DNA from: Rhodobacter sp. 24-YEA-8
Lineage (GTDB): Bacteria > Pseudomonadota > Alphaproteobacteria > Rhodobacterales > Rhodobacteraceae
Direction: 5' to 3'
Assembly (NCBI RefSeq): GCF_900105075.1
Contig: NZ_FNSK01000002.1
Location: 310,001-374,000, forward strand
DNA: 64,000 nucleotides
This document shows positions 42,926 through 51,691 of this stretch, piece after piece (position 1 is the first letter of the stretch; each line of letters starts with the position of its first letter). A model generated the notes under the pieces. The model worked only from the letters and a program-made list of their open reading frames with translations. It ran no database searches and was not told where the DNA came from. Both the position numbers and the translations under genes were made by a program.

Positions 42926-43113
42926 TCCTCGTACTGCTCGGTCAGCACATGTTTGCCGTCATGCCCGCCCTTGCGCGGATCCTGCTGCTTATCGCGGTTG
43001 GACAAGACTTCGTTCGGCGGGATCTTGTCGATGTCGGACATGGTCATAGCGCCTGAGGCATCCCCTTTGCCCTGGACACCCTTGCCGAATTTCTTGTGCG
43101 ATGCATTTGCCAT
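42892..43113 (-). CDS. conserved small hypothetical protein of Rhodobacteraceae type
   Basis: The 73-residue highly charged protein (MANASHKKFGKGVQGKGDAS start, PPNEVLSNRDKQQDPRKGG in the middle) resembles a small protein often seen in this family of bacteria. An AAGGAG site eight bases before the ATG supports translation. No hydrophobic segment, low complexity, probably cytoplasmic. Function unknown. Confidence 0.7.
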   Translation of the reverse strand: MANASHKKFGKGVQGKGDASGAMTMSDIDKIPPNEVLSNRDKQQDPRKGGHDGKHVLTEQYEDHSANRIPKDE

Positions 43114-43487
43114 GATTGTTCTCCTTCCGAAGAGACAACGGGCGACGGGCTCACAGGGTTCATGACGATGGTGTGAGCTTGCCGATCCGGATCAGCCACC
43201 CCTCGCCCGCTCTGGCCTGATCCCCTCTTGCTCTAAGAGCGAGGTGTTGGACCGGAAGGCTACGACGATCAGTCGTCCGGATCGGGGATACGAAAGGCAA
43301 GCCGTCCTTTCCCGGTGCCAGAAAGCGCGAAAGGATCCTGATGCCGGTCATCATGAATGCGGGCCCTCCCTGTTGGCGCCCTCAATTCAGGCTTGTATAG
43401 ACGGTTGACTTTCATTCCGGAGTTGCGGTTTGCTCAGGATGCTGCAGATCGTTGAATTATTGCCTTTTTTAGTCTTGGAGCTTTCGC
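43114..43487. other. intergenic region upstream of the amidohydrolase gene
   Basis: These 374 bases contain no gene I can support. The part from about 43380 is AT-richer and ends in a GGAG site before the amidohydrolase ATG, so the operon promoter is probably here, but no clear -35/-10 pair could be fixed. Confidence 0.45.
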
Positions 43488-44936
43488 ATGTGTCAAACCT
43501 GCTGTGCATCTCTTGCCGACACAGGACTAATGCACTTTTGCCATTGCGGAAGCCCCGATACCCTGGCCGCAATGCGCCGGATTGAGGCGGATATCTCGCG
43601 TCGTCAGATGCTCGGCGGGATGTCAGCGGTCGTCGGCATGTTTGCGGGTTTTGGACTTGCTCCAAACGAGCTGCGGGCGCAGACGGTGGGCGCGCCTCTC
43701 TTGCTGACCAATCTGAAATATTTCGACGGCACCACGCTCAGCCTGCACAGCGGGGTCGACATTCTGGTTGACGGCGGCCGGATTGCCGCGCTGCCGGCAG
43801 CGGGCCAGGGCCCGACAGAGGCCGAGCGGATCGATTGCGGCGGGCGCACCGTCATTCCGGGCCTCATCGACAGCCATTGGCACACCACCCTGGCTGCGGT
43901 CAGTCAGCTGGCCGCGATGACCCAGGATATCGGCTTCCTGCACCTGATGGCGGGAAAAGAGGCGGGCGCGACGCTGATGCGCGGTTTTACAACCGTGCGC
44001 GATGTCGGGGGCCCGGCCTTTGGCCTTCAGGCAGCGGTGGATCGCGGCGTGGTGACCGGTCCGCGCATCTTCCCCGCAGGTGCGATCATCAGCCAGACCT
44101 CGGGCCATGGCGATTTCCGCTTTCAGAACTCGCTGCCGATGATGCCGGTCGACCAGCCCGATTACGCGACCAAAGCCGGCATGTCGGCGCTGGCTGACGG
44201 CGTGCCCGAGGTGCTGCGCCGCACCCGCGAGCAACTGATGAAGGGCGCGAGCCAGATCAAGATCACCGCGGGCGGCGGCGTGGCCTCGCAATATGACCCG
44301 CTGGAATCGCTGCAGTTCACGCTGGAAGAGATGCGGGCCGCAGTAGATGCCGCGACCGACTGGGGCACCTATGTCTGCGCCCATGTCTATACCTCGGCCG
44401 GGATCCAGCGCTGTATCAAAGCAGGCGTGAAATCGATCGAACATGGCCAGCTGGCGGATGAGGACACTGTCCGCATGATGGCGGATAATGGCACCTGGTG
44501 GTCGATCCAGCCGTTCCTCGCCGATGAGGATGCGAATAAATACACCGATCCCAAGGCGATTGCCGCGCAGAAAATGGTGGCCGAGGGCACGATGCGGGCC
44601 TTTGAATGGGCCGACAAGCACAAGGTCAACTGGGCGTTCGGCACAGATATCCTTTACGGCGGCGGCGAAACCCAGGCGAAGCAGCTGACCAAGCTGGCCC
44701 GCTTCATGTCGCCACTTGCGGCGCTGCACCGGGCGACAGGGGCGGCGGGTGACCTGCTGGCTCTGTCGGGGGCACGCGCGCCCTATGACGGGCGGCTGGG
44801 CGTGATTGCCGAGGGCGCCCTGGCCGATCTTCTGGTGGTCGATGGCGATGCCGAGGCTGGGCTCGACTGGCTGGCCGACAGCAGCAATCTGCGGGTCATC
44901 CTCAAGGGTGGCCGCATATTCAAAAACAGCCTGTGA
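43488..44936 (+). CDS. Tat-exported metal-dependent amidohydrolase
   Basis: The 482-residue protein belongs to the amidohydrolase superfamily near prolidase/imidazolonepropionase-like enzymes. Metal ligands are visible: HxH in DSHWHTTL, Lys in IKITAGGG, His in CAHVYTS, His in KSIEHGQ and Asp in FGTDILYGG. A twin-arginine signal (ISRRQMLGG, then a hydrophobic run ending ELRAQ) follows an unusual Cys-rich 20-residue N-terminus (MCQTCC ... FCHCG). It probably hydrolyses an amide or cyclic peptide in the periplasm. It heads an operon with a barrel protein, an Ntn hydrolase and a lipoprotein. Confidence 0.85.
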   Translation: MCQTCCASLADTGLMHFCHCGSPDTLAAMRRIEADISRRQMLGGMSAVVGMFAGFGLAPNELRAQTVGAPLLLTNLKYFDGTTLSLHSGVDILVDGGRIAALPAAGQGPTEAERIDCGGRTVIPGLIDSHWHTTLAAVSQLAAMTQDIGFLHLMAGKEAGATLMRGFTTVRDVGGPAFGLQAAVDRGVVTGPRIFPAGAIISQTSGHGDFRFQNSLPMMPVDQPDYATKAGMSALADGVPEVLRRTREQLMKGASQIKITAGGGVASQYDPLESLQFTLEEMRAAVDAATDWGTYVCAHVYTSAGIQRCIKAGVKSIEHGQLADEDTVRMMADNGTWWSIQPFLADEDANKYTDPKAIAAQKMVAEGTMRAFEWADKHKVNWAFGTDILYGGGETQAKQLTKLARFMSPLAALHRATGAAGDLLALSGARAPYDGRLGVIAEGALADLLVVDGDAEAGLDWLADSSNLRVILKGGRIFKNSL

Positions 44937-44946
44937 GGAGAATGAC

Positions 44947-45672
44947 ATGATCCGCAATCTGCTGGGGGCTGCAGCCATTCTCGCCCTTGGATCAACGGCG
45001 GCTCTGGCCGAAGACTGGTCGGGCCAGATCACCCCCTATGTCTGGGCTGCAGGCTTTGGCGGCGATGTCACCCCCTTTACGGGCGCGCCGACGCTGTCCT
45101 TCAAAAAGGGTTTTTCCGACGTTACTAAAGATGTTGATGGGGCTTTTTTCCTTTCGGGCTATGCGCGGCGCGACCGGCTGGTGGTCATGGGGGATCTGAG
45201 CTGGTCTTCAAGTTCGAAATCCGGCCATCTGCCGCCGGGTCTGCCGGCCGAGGGCAAGCTGACGCAGCGCTCGCTGACCCTGCTGGCGGGCTGGCGGGCG
45301 GTGCAGAATGAGGCCTTTACCCTCGATCTGCTGGGCGGTGCCCGGGCCTTCAGCATCAAAAGCAGCGTCACCGTTGCGGGCGGCATGATGCAGGCCTCGC
45401 CGGGCAGGGATTTCGTCGATCCGATCCTCGCGGCCCGCGCCAATATCGCGCTGGCCCCACAATGGTCGGCGCTGGTCTATGCCGATTTCGGTGGCTTCGG
45501 GGTTGGCTCGGAAAGCACCAGCCAGGTTCTTGCGACGGTCAATTATGAAGTGAATGACAATCTCTGGCTGTCCTTCGGTTACCGGCAGCTGAATGTCGAT
45601 TACCGCAGCGGCGGCACCGTGGTTGATGTGCGCATGGGCGGGCCGCTTTTCGGCGCGACCTGGCGGTTCTGA
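44947..45672 (+). CDS. outer-membrane beta-barrel protein
   Basis: The 241-residue protein has a Sec signal peptide (AAAILALGSTAALA-ED). The mature part has alternating hydrophobic/polar strands and ends in a terminal Phe (GATWRF), a classical outer-membrane signal. It starts 10 bases after the amidohydrolase stop with a GAGGAG site. It may be a small porin or surface protein of the same uptake/hydrolysis system; no substrate can be named. Confidence 0.75.
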   Translation: MIRNLLGAAAILALGSTAALAEDWSGQITPYVWAAGFGGDVTPFTGAPTLSFKKGFSDVTKDVDGAFFLSGYARRDRLVVMGDLSWSSSSKSGHLPPGLPAEGKLTQRSLTLLAGWRAVQNEAFTLDLLGGARAFSIKSSVTVAGGMMQASPGRDFVDPILAARANIALAPQWSALVYADFGGFGVGSESTSQVLATVNYEVNDNLWLSFGYRQLNVDYRSGGTVVDVRMGGPLFGATWRF

Positions 45673-45682
45673 GGAGAAACAG

Positions 45683-46729
45683 ATGATCAAAGCCTTTACC
45701 CTCGCGCTTGCTCTCGCCGTCGGGGTCGCCCCGATTGCCGAAGCCTGCACCCGCGTCGTCTATCACGGGCCCGATGGCCGCGTGCTGACCGCGCGATCCA
45801 TGGACTGGAGCATGCCGATGATCTCCAATCTCTGGGTCTTTCCGCGCGGCATGACCCGCACCGGCGAGGCTGGTCCGCGCTCGCTGGAATGGACCTCGAA
45901 ATATGGCAGCCTGATCGTCTCGGGCTATGACATCGCCACTGTCGACGGCATGAACGAGGCGGGGCTGGTCGCCAATATGCTCTGGCTGGTGGCCTCGGAT
46001 TACCCCGAGGATGATGGCCAGACACCGCAGATGTCGCTCTCGCTCTGGGCGCAGTATTTCATGGATAATTACGCGACCGTTGCCGAGGCGGTGGCGGATC
46101 TGGAGGCGCGGCCCTTCCATGTCGTGACCAAGGACGTGCCGGTGCAGCCCGGGCGGCTGACGACCGTGCATCTGTCTTTGTCGGATGCGAGCGGTGACAG
46201 TGCCATTCTGGAATGGATCAATGGCGAATTGCGGATCCATCACGGGCCCGAATTCAACGTCATGACCAATGACCCGCCCTATGACGAGCAGCTGGCACTT
46301 GCCTCCTACTGGAAGGGCGTCAATCCGCGTGAAGTGCTGCCCGGCACCACCCGCGCCGCTGACCGTTTCGTGCGCGCCGGCACCTATATCGACATGGTCG
46401 TGCAATCGGATGACCCGCGCGAAGCAGCGGCAGCGGCCTTCAGCGTGATCCGTAATGCCTCGGTGCCTTACGGGATTTCGACACCGGACGCGCCGAACCT
46501 GTCGACCACGCGCTGGCGGGTGGTGGCGGATCAGAAGGACCGGCTGTTCTATGTCGAATCCGCGATCTCACCCAATGTGTTCTGGGTCGATCTGAAGCAG
46601 CTGGACTTTGCCGAGGGCAGTGGCGTGCGTCAGCTGGATCTGGGCGTGGATATGGGCAGCATCCGCTCGGGCGAGGTCTCGGCAGAATTTGTCGCCGCAG
46701 AGCCTTTCCGTTTCGAGCCTGCCGATTGA
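45683..46729 (+). CDS. periplasmic Ntn hydrolase of the choloylglycine hydrolase / penicillin V acylase family
   Basis: The 348-residue precursor has a signal peptide ending AEA, so that Cys22 (CTRVVY) becomes the N-terminal nucleophile. The family features ARSMDWS, DGMNEAGLVAN and TRWRVVADQ are present. Such linear-amide C-N hydrolases cut penicillin V, conjugated bile acids or N-acyl homoserine lactones. The start at 45683 follows GAGGAG. In an operon with an amidohydrolase and an OM barrel it probably processes an N-acyl compound outside the cytoplasm. Confidence 0.88.
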   Translation: MIKAFTLALALAVGVAPIAEACTRVVYHGPDGRVLTARSMDWSMPMISNLWVFPRGMTRTGEAGPRSLEWTSKYGSLIVSGYDIATVDGMNEAGLVANMLWLVASDYPEDDGQTPQMSLSLWAQYFMDNYATVAEAVADLEARPFHVVTKDVPVQPGRLTTVHLSLSDASGDSAILEWINGELRIHHGPEFNVMTNDPPYDEQLALASYWKGVNPREVLPGTTRAADRFVRAGTYIDMVVQSDDPREAAAAAFSVIRNASVPYGISTPDAPNLSTTRWRVVADQKDRLFYVESAISPNVFWVDLKQLDFAEGSGVRQLDLGVDMGSIRSGEVSAEFVAAEPFRFEPAD

Positions 46730-46742
46730 GAGAGGTATCAGT

Positions 46743-47048
46743 ATGATCAGGACCCTGACCCGACTGCCGCTGCCCCGACTGTCGCTGATCGCGTTGCTTG
46801 CCGCAACACAGGCGGCCTGCGTCAGCGGCACCGGGCCCGAAGAGCCGGTGAGAATTCTGCGCAGCACCACCGATGGAGTTGTGCTGCACGGGCTGATCGA
46901 CGCCACGCGAAAGAGCCCGCCTGACCGCTATGACATGCTGGCACAAAGCGAGTGTGCGCGTTCAGGCAGGCAGGCTGTTCTGACCGGAATGGAACAGAAA
47001 TCGACCTTTGGCTTTGATGTGACCTATCGCTGCGTCTCAAAGACCTGA
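46743..47048 (+). CDS. small predicted lipoprotein
   Basis: The 101-residue protein has a hydrophobic signal (LSLIALLAATQAAC) with a lipobox-like Cys26 and a short mature domain with two further cysteines (SECARSG, TYRCVSKT) that may form a disulfide. It starts 13 bases after the Ntn hydrolase and ends the operon. No family recognised. Confidence 0.65.
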   Translation: MIRTLTRLPLPRLSLIALLAATQAACVSGTGPEEPVRILRSTTDGVVLHGLIDATRKSPPDRYDMLAQSECARSGRQAVLTGMEQKSTFGFDVTYRCVSKT

Positions 47049-47152
47049 CGCAACCCGGCTGCGCGGATCAGTTCAGAGCGTGCAAGTATTCGCGCATCCT
47101 TTGTGCTGAAGCCCTGCAGGTTGTGTAGCGCATTTCGGCGCTGATGGAGCAG

Positions 47153-47182
47153 GAGCCGCCCACCGCATCCCGGGGGCGGCTC
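47153..47182. terminator. possible terminator hairpin after the amidohydrolase operon
   Basis: GAGCCGCCC (47153-47161) pairs with GGGCGGCTC (47174-47182) around a 12-base loop, between the lipoprotein gene and the convergent XRE gene. There is no T run, so intrinsic termination is uncertain. The remainder of the 258-base gap shows no gene. Confidence 0.4.
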
Positions 47183-47306
47183 TCTGCATCAGCACTATGT
47201 TGCTGACCCTTACCTCAGCGCAGCGATCTTCCCCGGCTCATAACCTCAGCCATGTCCTGCACTTCGCTCCGGGCGAAACGCCGTGAATGGGGGGCTGATT
47301 GGGGGC

Positions 47307-48119
47307 TCAGGGTTCGTCCACTTCCAGCACATAGGCGCCTGGTTCGATCCGGTTCATCACCAGATCGGGGATATCGGCCGGCAATGCTGCAGCCAGCGGC
47401 GGGAAGACGCCCACCGCCCGCAGGGCCTTGCGCAGGTCGATACTGCGGCCAAGGTAATCAAGCGCCACTTTTGACGCCCCGGGTTTGCGCCCACGGCGGG
47501 TTGGACCACCCGTCTGGATGCCCATCAGCCGGAGCAGCTGATGACGATAGCTGGGATAGAGCGTGACCTGGGTCAGGGATTTAAAGTCAAGCGTCTCATA
47601 TTCGATGACATGGATACGGTCGGCGAGATAGAGCAGGACACCGCTGTATTTGCTGAGCCCGACGACTTTCCCGGTCGCCGGATCGCGCATGATCTCGATG
47701 TTCTTCCAGTAATAGCGGTCATTGCGCCGATAGACCGAGACGAGAGACTTCGTGATTAAGCCATTGTTACCAAAAGAATAAAAATACCTGTAATAATAGC
47801 CGACATATTTTTCGAGCGACTGGCTGTGACGGTAAAGCGCCTTGACATGCGCGCTGGCTTCACCCGGTTGCGGCTGGGGATCGGGTACGCGCCGCAACGA
47901 GATGATCTGCTCAAGCTGCGATGGCTCCATCAGGATCTCGGTCTCGGTTACCCCGAAGAAATCGCAGAGCCGGCGCATGTTGCGCCGCGAAGGCCGGCTT
48001 TGGCCGTTGAGATATTTGTTGAACTGCTGCCGGTTCATTTTCAGCCGACGGCAAGCCTCTGCCACCGAATGGTGATAGCTGCAAAGCAGTGACAGGTTTC
48101 GCGGGAAATCATCTTCCAT
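47307..48119 (-). CDS. XRE/Cro-type regulator with a large C-terminal domain
   Basis: The 270-residue protein has an N-terminal HTH (SVAEACRRLKMNRQQFNKYLNGQSRPSRR) and a ~190-residue C-terminal domain with a Tyr-rich stretch (KYVGYYYRYFYSFG) and beta-strand pattern, probably a ligand- or partner-sensing module. It is divergent from the ABC importer at 48193 and convergent with the amidohydrolase operon. It likely regulates both halves of the amide/peptide system. Confidence 0.8.
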   Translation of the reverse strand: MEDDFPRNLSLLCSYHHSVAEACRRLKMNRQQFNKYLNGQSRPSRRNMRRLCDFFGVTETEILMEPSQLEQIISLRRVPDPQPQPGEASAHVKALYRHSQSLEKYVGYYYRYFYSFGNNGLITKSLVSVYRRNDRYYWKNIEIMRDPATGKVVGLSKYSGVLLYLADRIHVIEYETLDFKSLTQVTLYPSYRHQLLRLMGIQTGGPTRRGRKPGASKVALDYLGRSIDLRKALRAVGVFPPLAAALPADIPDLVMNRIEPGAYVLEVDEP

Positions 48120-48192
48120 GATTCTACATCACATTGAAGCGTAATTCGCGTCAAGTCGCGAAGGACAACAGACTGGAAAAGAGGAGGGTCTG

Positions 48193-49803
48193 ATGCGAGT
48201 TTCCTTAAAAAATAATATCCAGGGAATGAGAATCATGAGTCGTTTCGGCTTTACACGGCGGGGCTTTCTCGCAACGGGCACTGCGTTTTCCGCGCTTGCC
48301 GGCATCGGGCTGCCCTTGCGGCATGCCATGGCTCAGGAGGCTGGCGCTTCGACTCGCCCACTGCTGCGGGTACGCCAGGACGGGGATATCAAGATCCTTG
48401 ACCCCGGCTATATGACCGGCGGGCTCGAGATCGAAGTGCAGAAGCAATGTCTGCCCTTCCTCGCGCAATATGTCACCAGAGACGGTGTGCTCGACTGGGA
48501 ACCGACCGTCTACGTGACCCGGCTGGAACTGCGTGATCCGACCCATATCGATTTTGAACTGACCGAGGGGCTGAACTGGTCCGGCGACTATGGCCCGCTG
48601 CGCGCATCGGATGTCAAATTCTCTTATGAGCGGATGAAAGATTCGGAATGGGGCGGCTACTTTGAGGTGCTCGACCATGTCGAGGTCACCGGCGAGCGCA
48701 CCGGGACGATCGTTCTGAAGAACGCATTCGCGCCCTTCTTCCTTGTAACGCTCTGCCATGGACCAGGGGCCATTCTGTGTGAAAAGGCGATGGCGGATGT
48801 GGGGGGCCGTTTCACCACCGAATTCCCCGCCATCTGCGGCCCCTACCGGATCGAGAACATCCCCGGTCAGATGGTCAGGTTCCTGCCAAATCCTGACTGG
48901 ACCGGGCCGAAGCCTGCCTTTGATGAGGTGCAGTCTTATATCATCTCGCAGGTCAAGGCGACCGAACTGGCCTATGAGGCCGGCGAGCTGGATATCACCC
49001 AGATCGCTTCGGATGCGGTCGCGCGCTACCAGACATCTGTTCCGGAAAATTCGGCACTGACCAAGGCCGGCGAGCTGAACTTCATGTGGCTCGGTATGAA
49101 CACCGAACATCCGCTCCTGCAGGATATTCGTGTGCGCCGCGCAATCCAGCATGCGGTGGATTGCGACGCGATCATTGCGGCCGCCTATTCGAATGTCGCG
49201 AGCCGGTCCTATGGGGTGGTCTGCCCGGGGCTGATCGGCCATCGCAGCGCAACAAAGTTCTACACATTTGATGTCGCCGCAGCGCAGGCGCTGCTGGATG
49301 AGGCCGGGGTCAGCGGGCTGCAGCTCAGCCTCAGGGTGCTGAACCAGCAGCAGCCGATGCTGGCCGCGCAGATCATCCAGGCCAATCTGGCGATGATCGG
49401 GATCACGCTGGAAATCATCCCGATGGACAGCGGCAGCTTCTGGGAAATGGGCATGGAATCTGCCGGTGACACCTGGAAAGATCTGCAGCTGTGGATCATG
49501 CGGTTTGGCAGCGTGCCCGATCCCTATGAAGCGACGCAGTGGTTCGTCTCGTCTCAGATCGGCGAATGGAACTGGGAACGCTGGACCAACCCGGAATATG
49601 ACGCCCTGGTCGAGAAGGGGATTGCCGAAACCGACCCGGCGATCCGCAATGACATCTATCTGCGGCTCCAGGATCTCATGGAAGAGACTGGTGCCTATGT
49701 CTGGCTCTGCCATGAGCCGCGCTATTACATCCACAAAACCGATGTTGCGGTGCGGATCTCGCCTTCGGGGCAGCAGGACTACCGGCTGTTTCAGCCTGCC
49801 TGA
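48193..49803 (+). CDS. peptide/opine-type ABC transporter substrate-binding protein (SBP family 5), Tat-exported
   Basis: The 536-residue protein has a twin-arginine signal (FTRRGFLATG ... HAMAQ) and an SBP_bac_5 body (FELTEGLNWS, VKFSYERM, VRRAIQHAVDCDAI). The start at 48193 has an excellent GAGGAGGG site; later ATGs at 48226 and 48235 are possible. It binds a peptide, opine or nickel-type ligand for the importer encoded by the next three genes. The promoter should lie in the 73-base gap to the XRE gene. Confidence 0.9.
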   Translation: MRVSLKNNIQGMRIMSRFGFTRRGFLATGTAFSALAGIGLPLRHAMAQEAGASTRPLLRVRQDGDIKILDPGYMTGGLEIEVQKQCLPFLAQYVTRDGVLDWEPTVYVTRLELRDPTHIDFELTEGLNWSGDYGPLRASDVKFSYERMKDSEWGGYFEVLDHVEVTGERTGTIVLKNAFAPFFLVTLCHGPGAILCEKAMADVGGRFTTEFPAICGPYRIENIPGQMVRFLPNPDWTGPKPAFDEVQSYIISQVKATELAYEAGELDITQIASDAVARYQTSVPENSALTKAGELNFMWLGMNTEHPLLQDIRVRRAIQHAVDCDAIIAAAYSNVASRSYGVVCPGLIGHRSATKFYTFDVAAAQALLDEAGVSGLQLSLRVLNQQQPMLAAQIIQANLAMIGITLEIIPMDSGSFWEMGMESAGDTWKDLQLWIMRFGSVPDPYEATQWFVSSQIGEWNWERWTNPEYDALVEKGIAETDPAIRNDIYLRLQDLMEETGAYVWLCHEPRYYIHKTDVAVRISPSGQQDYRLFQPA

Positions 49804-49870
49804 GCGGCGATAACAGCTGACTGTGGCCCCCGCCATTCCGGCGGGGGCAGGCGAATTCGACGGAACTCTG

Positions 49871-50815
49871 ATGATTGCATATCTCATAAAGCGCGTCGGA
49901 TTGGCATTTGCCATTGTGACGACGGTTGTGATCACGCTCTTTGCCCTGCTGCGGCTGGTAAAGGGCAATCCGGTCACGATTGCGCTCGGGCCCCAGGCGA
50001 CACCCGAGGCCATTGCGCGCTATACTGCCAAGATGAATCTCGACCAGCCGGTCTGGGTACAGTTCCTCACCTATGCGCGCAGCCTGTTTTCCGGCGATCT
50101 GGGCGAGGATATCTTTTCGGGCCGGGCTGTCTCGGCCATCATCGGCGAGCAGATCGGCTATACGCTGGCCCTGATGGCCGGTGCGATGGGCTGGGCCATT
50201 GTGATCGGCATTCCGCTGGGCTGTCTGGCAGCGGTACGGCCAAACGGCTGGCTGGACCGGGTGACCGGCGTCCTTTCGGTCGGAACAATTGCAATCCCCT
50301 CCTTCCTGATGGCGATCTGGTCCCTGCTGATCCTTTCGGTTCAGCTGAACTGGCTGCCGGCGATGAGCGCGGGCCAGTCCGGCAATATCACCAGCCAGCT
50401 GCGTCATCTTATTCTGCCCGCTTTCGCAGTCGGGGTGGGCTGGGTCGGCTATCTGGCACGAATGGTGCGCGCGTCGATGCTGGAGGTGATGGGCGAGCCC
50501 TATATCCGTTCGGCCCGTGCCTTCGGCCTGCGGCCTTCGCGCATCGTTTTTGGTTATGCCCTGCCGGTGGCCGTTCTGCCCACGATCACGCTGATCGGCA
50601 TGGGCTTCGGAGGCCTCGTGTCTTCGGCCGTTTTCGCCGAGGTGATTTTTGCCCGGCCGGGCATCGGCAAACTGCTCTATGACGCCGTGCAGGCGCGTAA
50701 CTTCCCGATCGTCCAGGGCACTGTGGTGGTGACCACCGCGCTTTACATCCTGGTCGTGCTTATCTCAGACCTTCTTATCAGCTGGATCGACCCCCGTGTC
50801 CGAAACTCGCTCTGA
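49871..50815 (+). CDS. ABC transporter permease (DppB/OppB type)
   Basis: The 314-residue protein starts MIAYLIKRVGLAFAIV, has six hydrophobic helices and the permease motif VMGEPYIRSARAFGLRPSR. A frame extending up to 49823 begins with GTG and is less likely. It overlaps the next permease by 20 bases. Forms the translocation pore with the DppC-type partner. Confidence 0.92.
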   Translation: MIAYLIKRVGLAFAIVTTVVITLFALLRLVKGNPVTIALGPQATPEAIARYTAKMNLDQPVWVQFLTYARSLFSGDLGEDIFSGRAVSAIIGEQIGYTLALMAGAMGWAIVIGIPLGCLAAVRPNGWLDRVTGVLSVGTIAIPSFLMAIWSLLILSVQLNWLPAMSAGQSGNITSQLRHLILPAFAVGVGWVGYLARMVRASMLEVMGEPYIRSARAFGLRPSRIVFGYALPVAVLPTITLIGMGFGGLVSSAVFAEVIFARPGIGKLLYDAVQARNFPIVQGTVVVTTALYILVVLISDLLISWIDPRVRNSL

Positions 50816-51689
50816 TTCCGGCTTTGCTGCGGGGCGCGGTGCCCGCAATGAGCGCCGCCGCCAGATTGCCGCCTTTCTGTCAAACCGTCAGGCCATGATC
50901 GGGCTGGCGCTGGTGCTGCTGTTCTGCCTTTCGGCACTTCTTGCACCCCTGATCGCGCCCTATGATCCGAATGCGATGGATATTCCGGCCCGGCTGTCCG
51001 CCCCCGGCTGGCAGCATCTTGCCGGCACCGACCAGCTGGGACGCGATACATTGTCGCGCATTCTTTATGGCGGCCGCATCGCTTTGCTGATCGCAACCGT
51101 CGGCGTGACGATCTCGCTGGTTCTGGGGCTGATGCTGGGCATGATGGCGGCCTTCGGGCCGCGCTGGCTCGATCAGCTGCTGCTGTTGCTGTTCGACGCG
51201 ATCCGCTCTTTCCCGACCATCATTCTGGGCCTTGCCATGGTAGCACTGACCGGGCCGAGCCTTGCGCTGGTGATGGCCATCGTCATCCTGACCTCGATCC
51301 CGCAATATGCCAGGGTGACGCGCACAGCGGCGCTGGCGCTGCGTGGCACCGATTTCGTGATGGCTGAACGCTCGCTGGGGGCATCGACCCTGCGGATCAT
51401 GCTGCACCATATCCTGCCCAATATCATGGGGCCGCTGCTGATCCTTGCCGCCATGGATGTGCCGGCGGTAGTTGCGCTGGAGGCGGGGCTTTCCTTCCTC
51501 GGGCTGGGGGTACGGCCGCCGCTGGCCAGCTGGGGAACGCTGCTCAATGACGGCTATCTGGTGATCCGCGACTCTCCCTGGATGGTGCTGATGGCGGGCC
51601 TGCCGCTGGTGCTGACCACGCTTGGCTTCACATTCTTTGCCGAAGGCCTTCGGGATGCCTTCGATCCGCGCATGAACAAGGCACGCTGA
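50796..51689 (+). CDS. ABC transporter permease (DppC/OppC type)
   Basis: The 297-residue protein starts at a GTG inside the end of the dppB-type gene. It has an N-terminal OppC_N hydrophobic segment (MIGLALVLLFCLSALLAPLIA) and the motif VMAERSLGASTLRIMLHHILPN. Closely followed by the ATPase gene (two bases). Part of the importer encoded at 48193-53704. Confidence 0.9.
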   Translation: MSETRSDSGFAAGRGARNERRRQIAAFLSNRQAMIGLALVLLFCLSALLAPLIAPYDPNAMDIPARLSAPGWQHLAGTDQLGRDTLSRILYGGRIALLIATVGVTISLVLGLMLGMMAAFGPRWLDQLLLLLFDAIRSFPTIILGLAMVALTGPSLALVMAIVILTSIPQYARVTRTAALALRGTDFVMAERSLGASTLRIMLHHILPNIMGPLLILAAMDVPAVVALEAGLSFLGLGVRPPLASWGTLLNDGYLVIRDSPWMVLMAGLPLVLTTLGFTFFAEGLRDAFDPRMNKAR

Positions 51690-51691
51690 CG

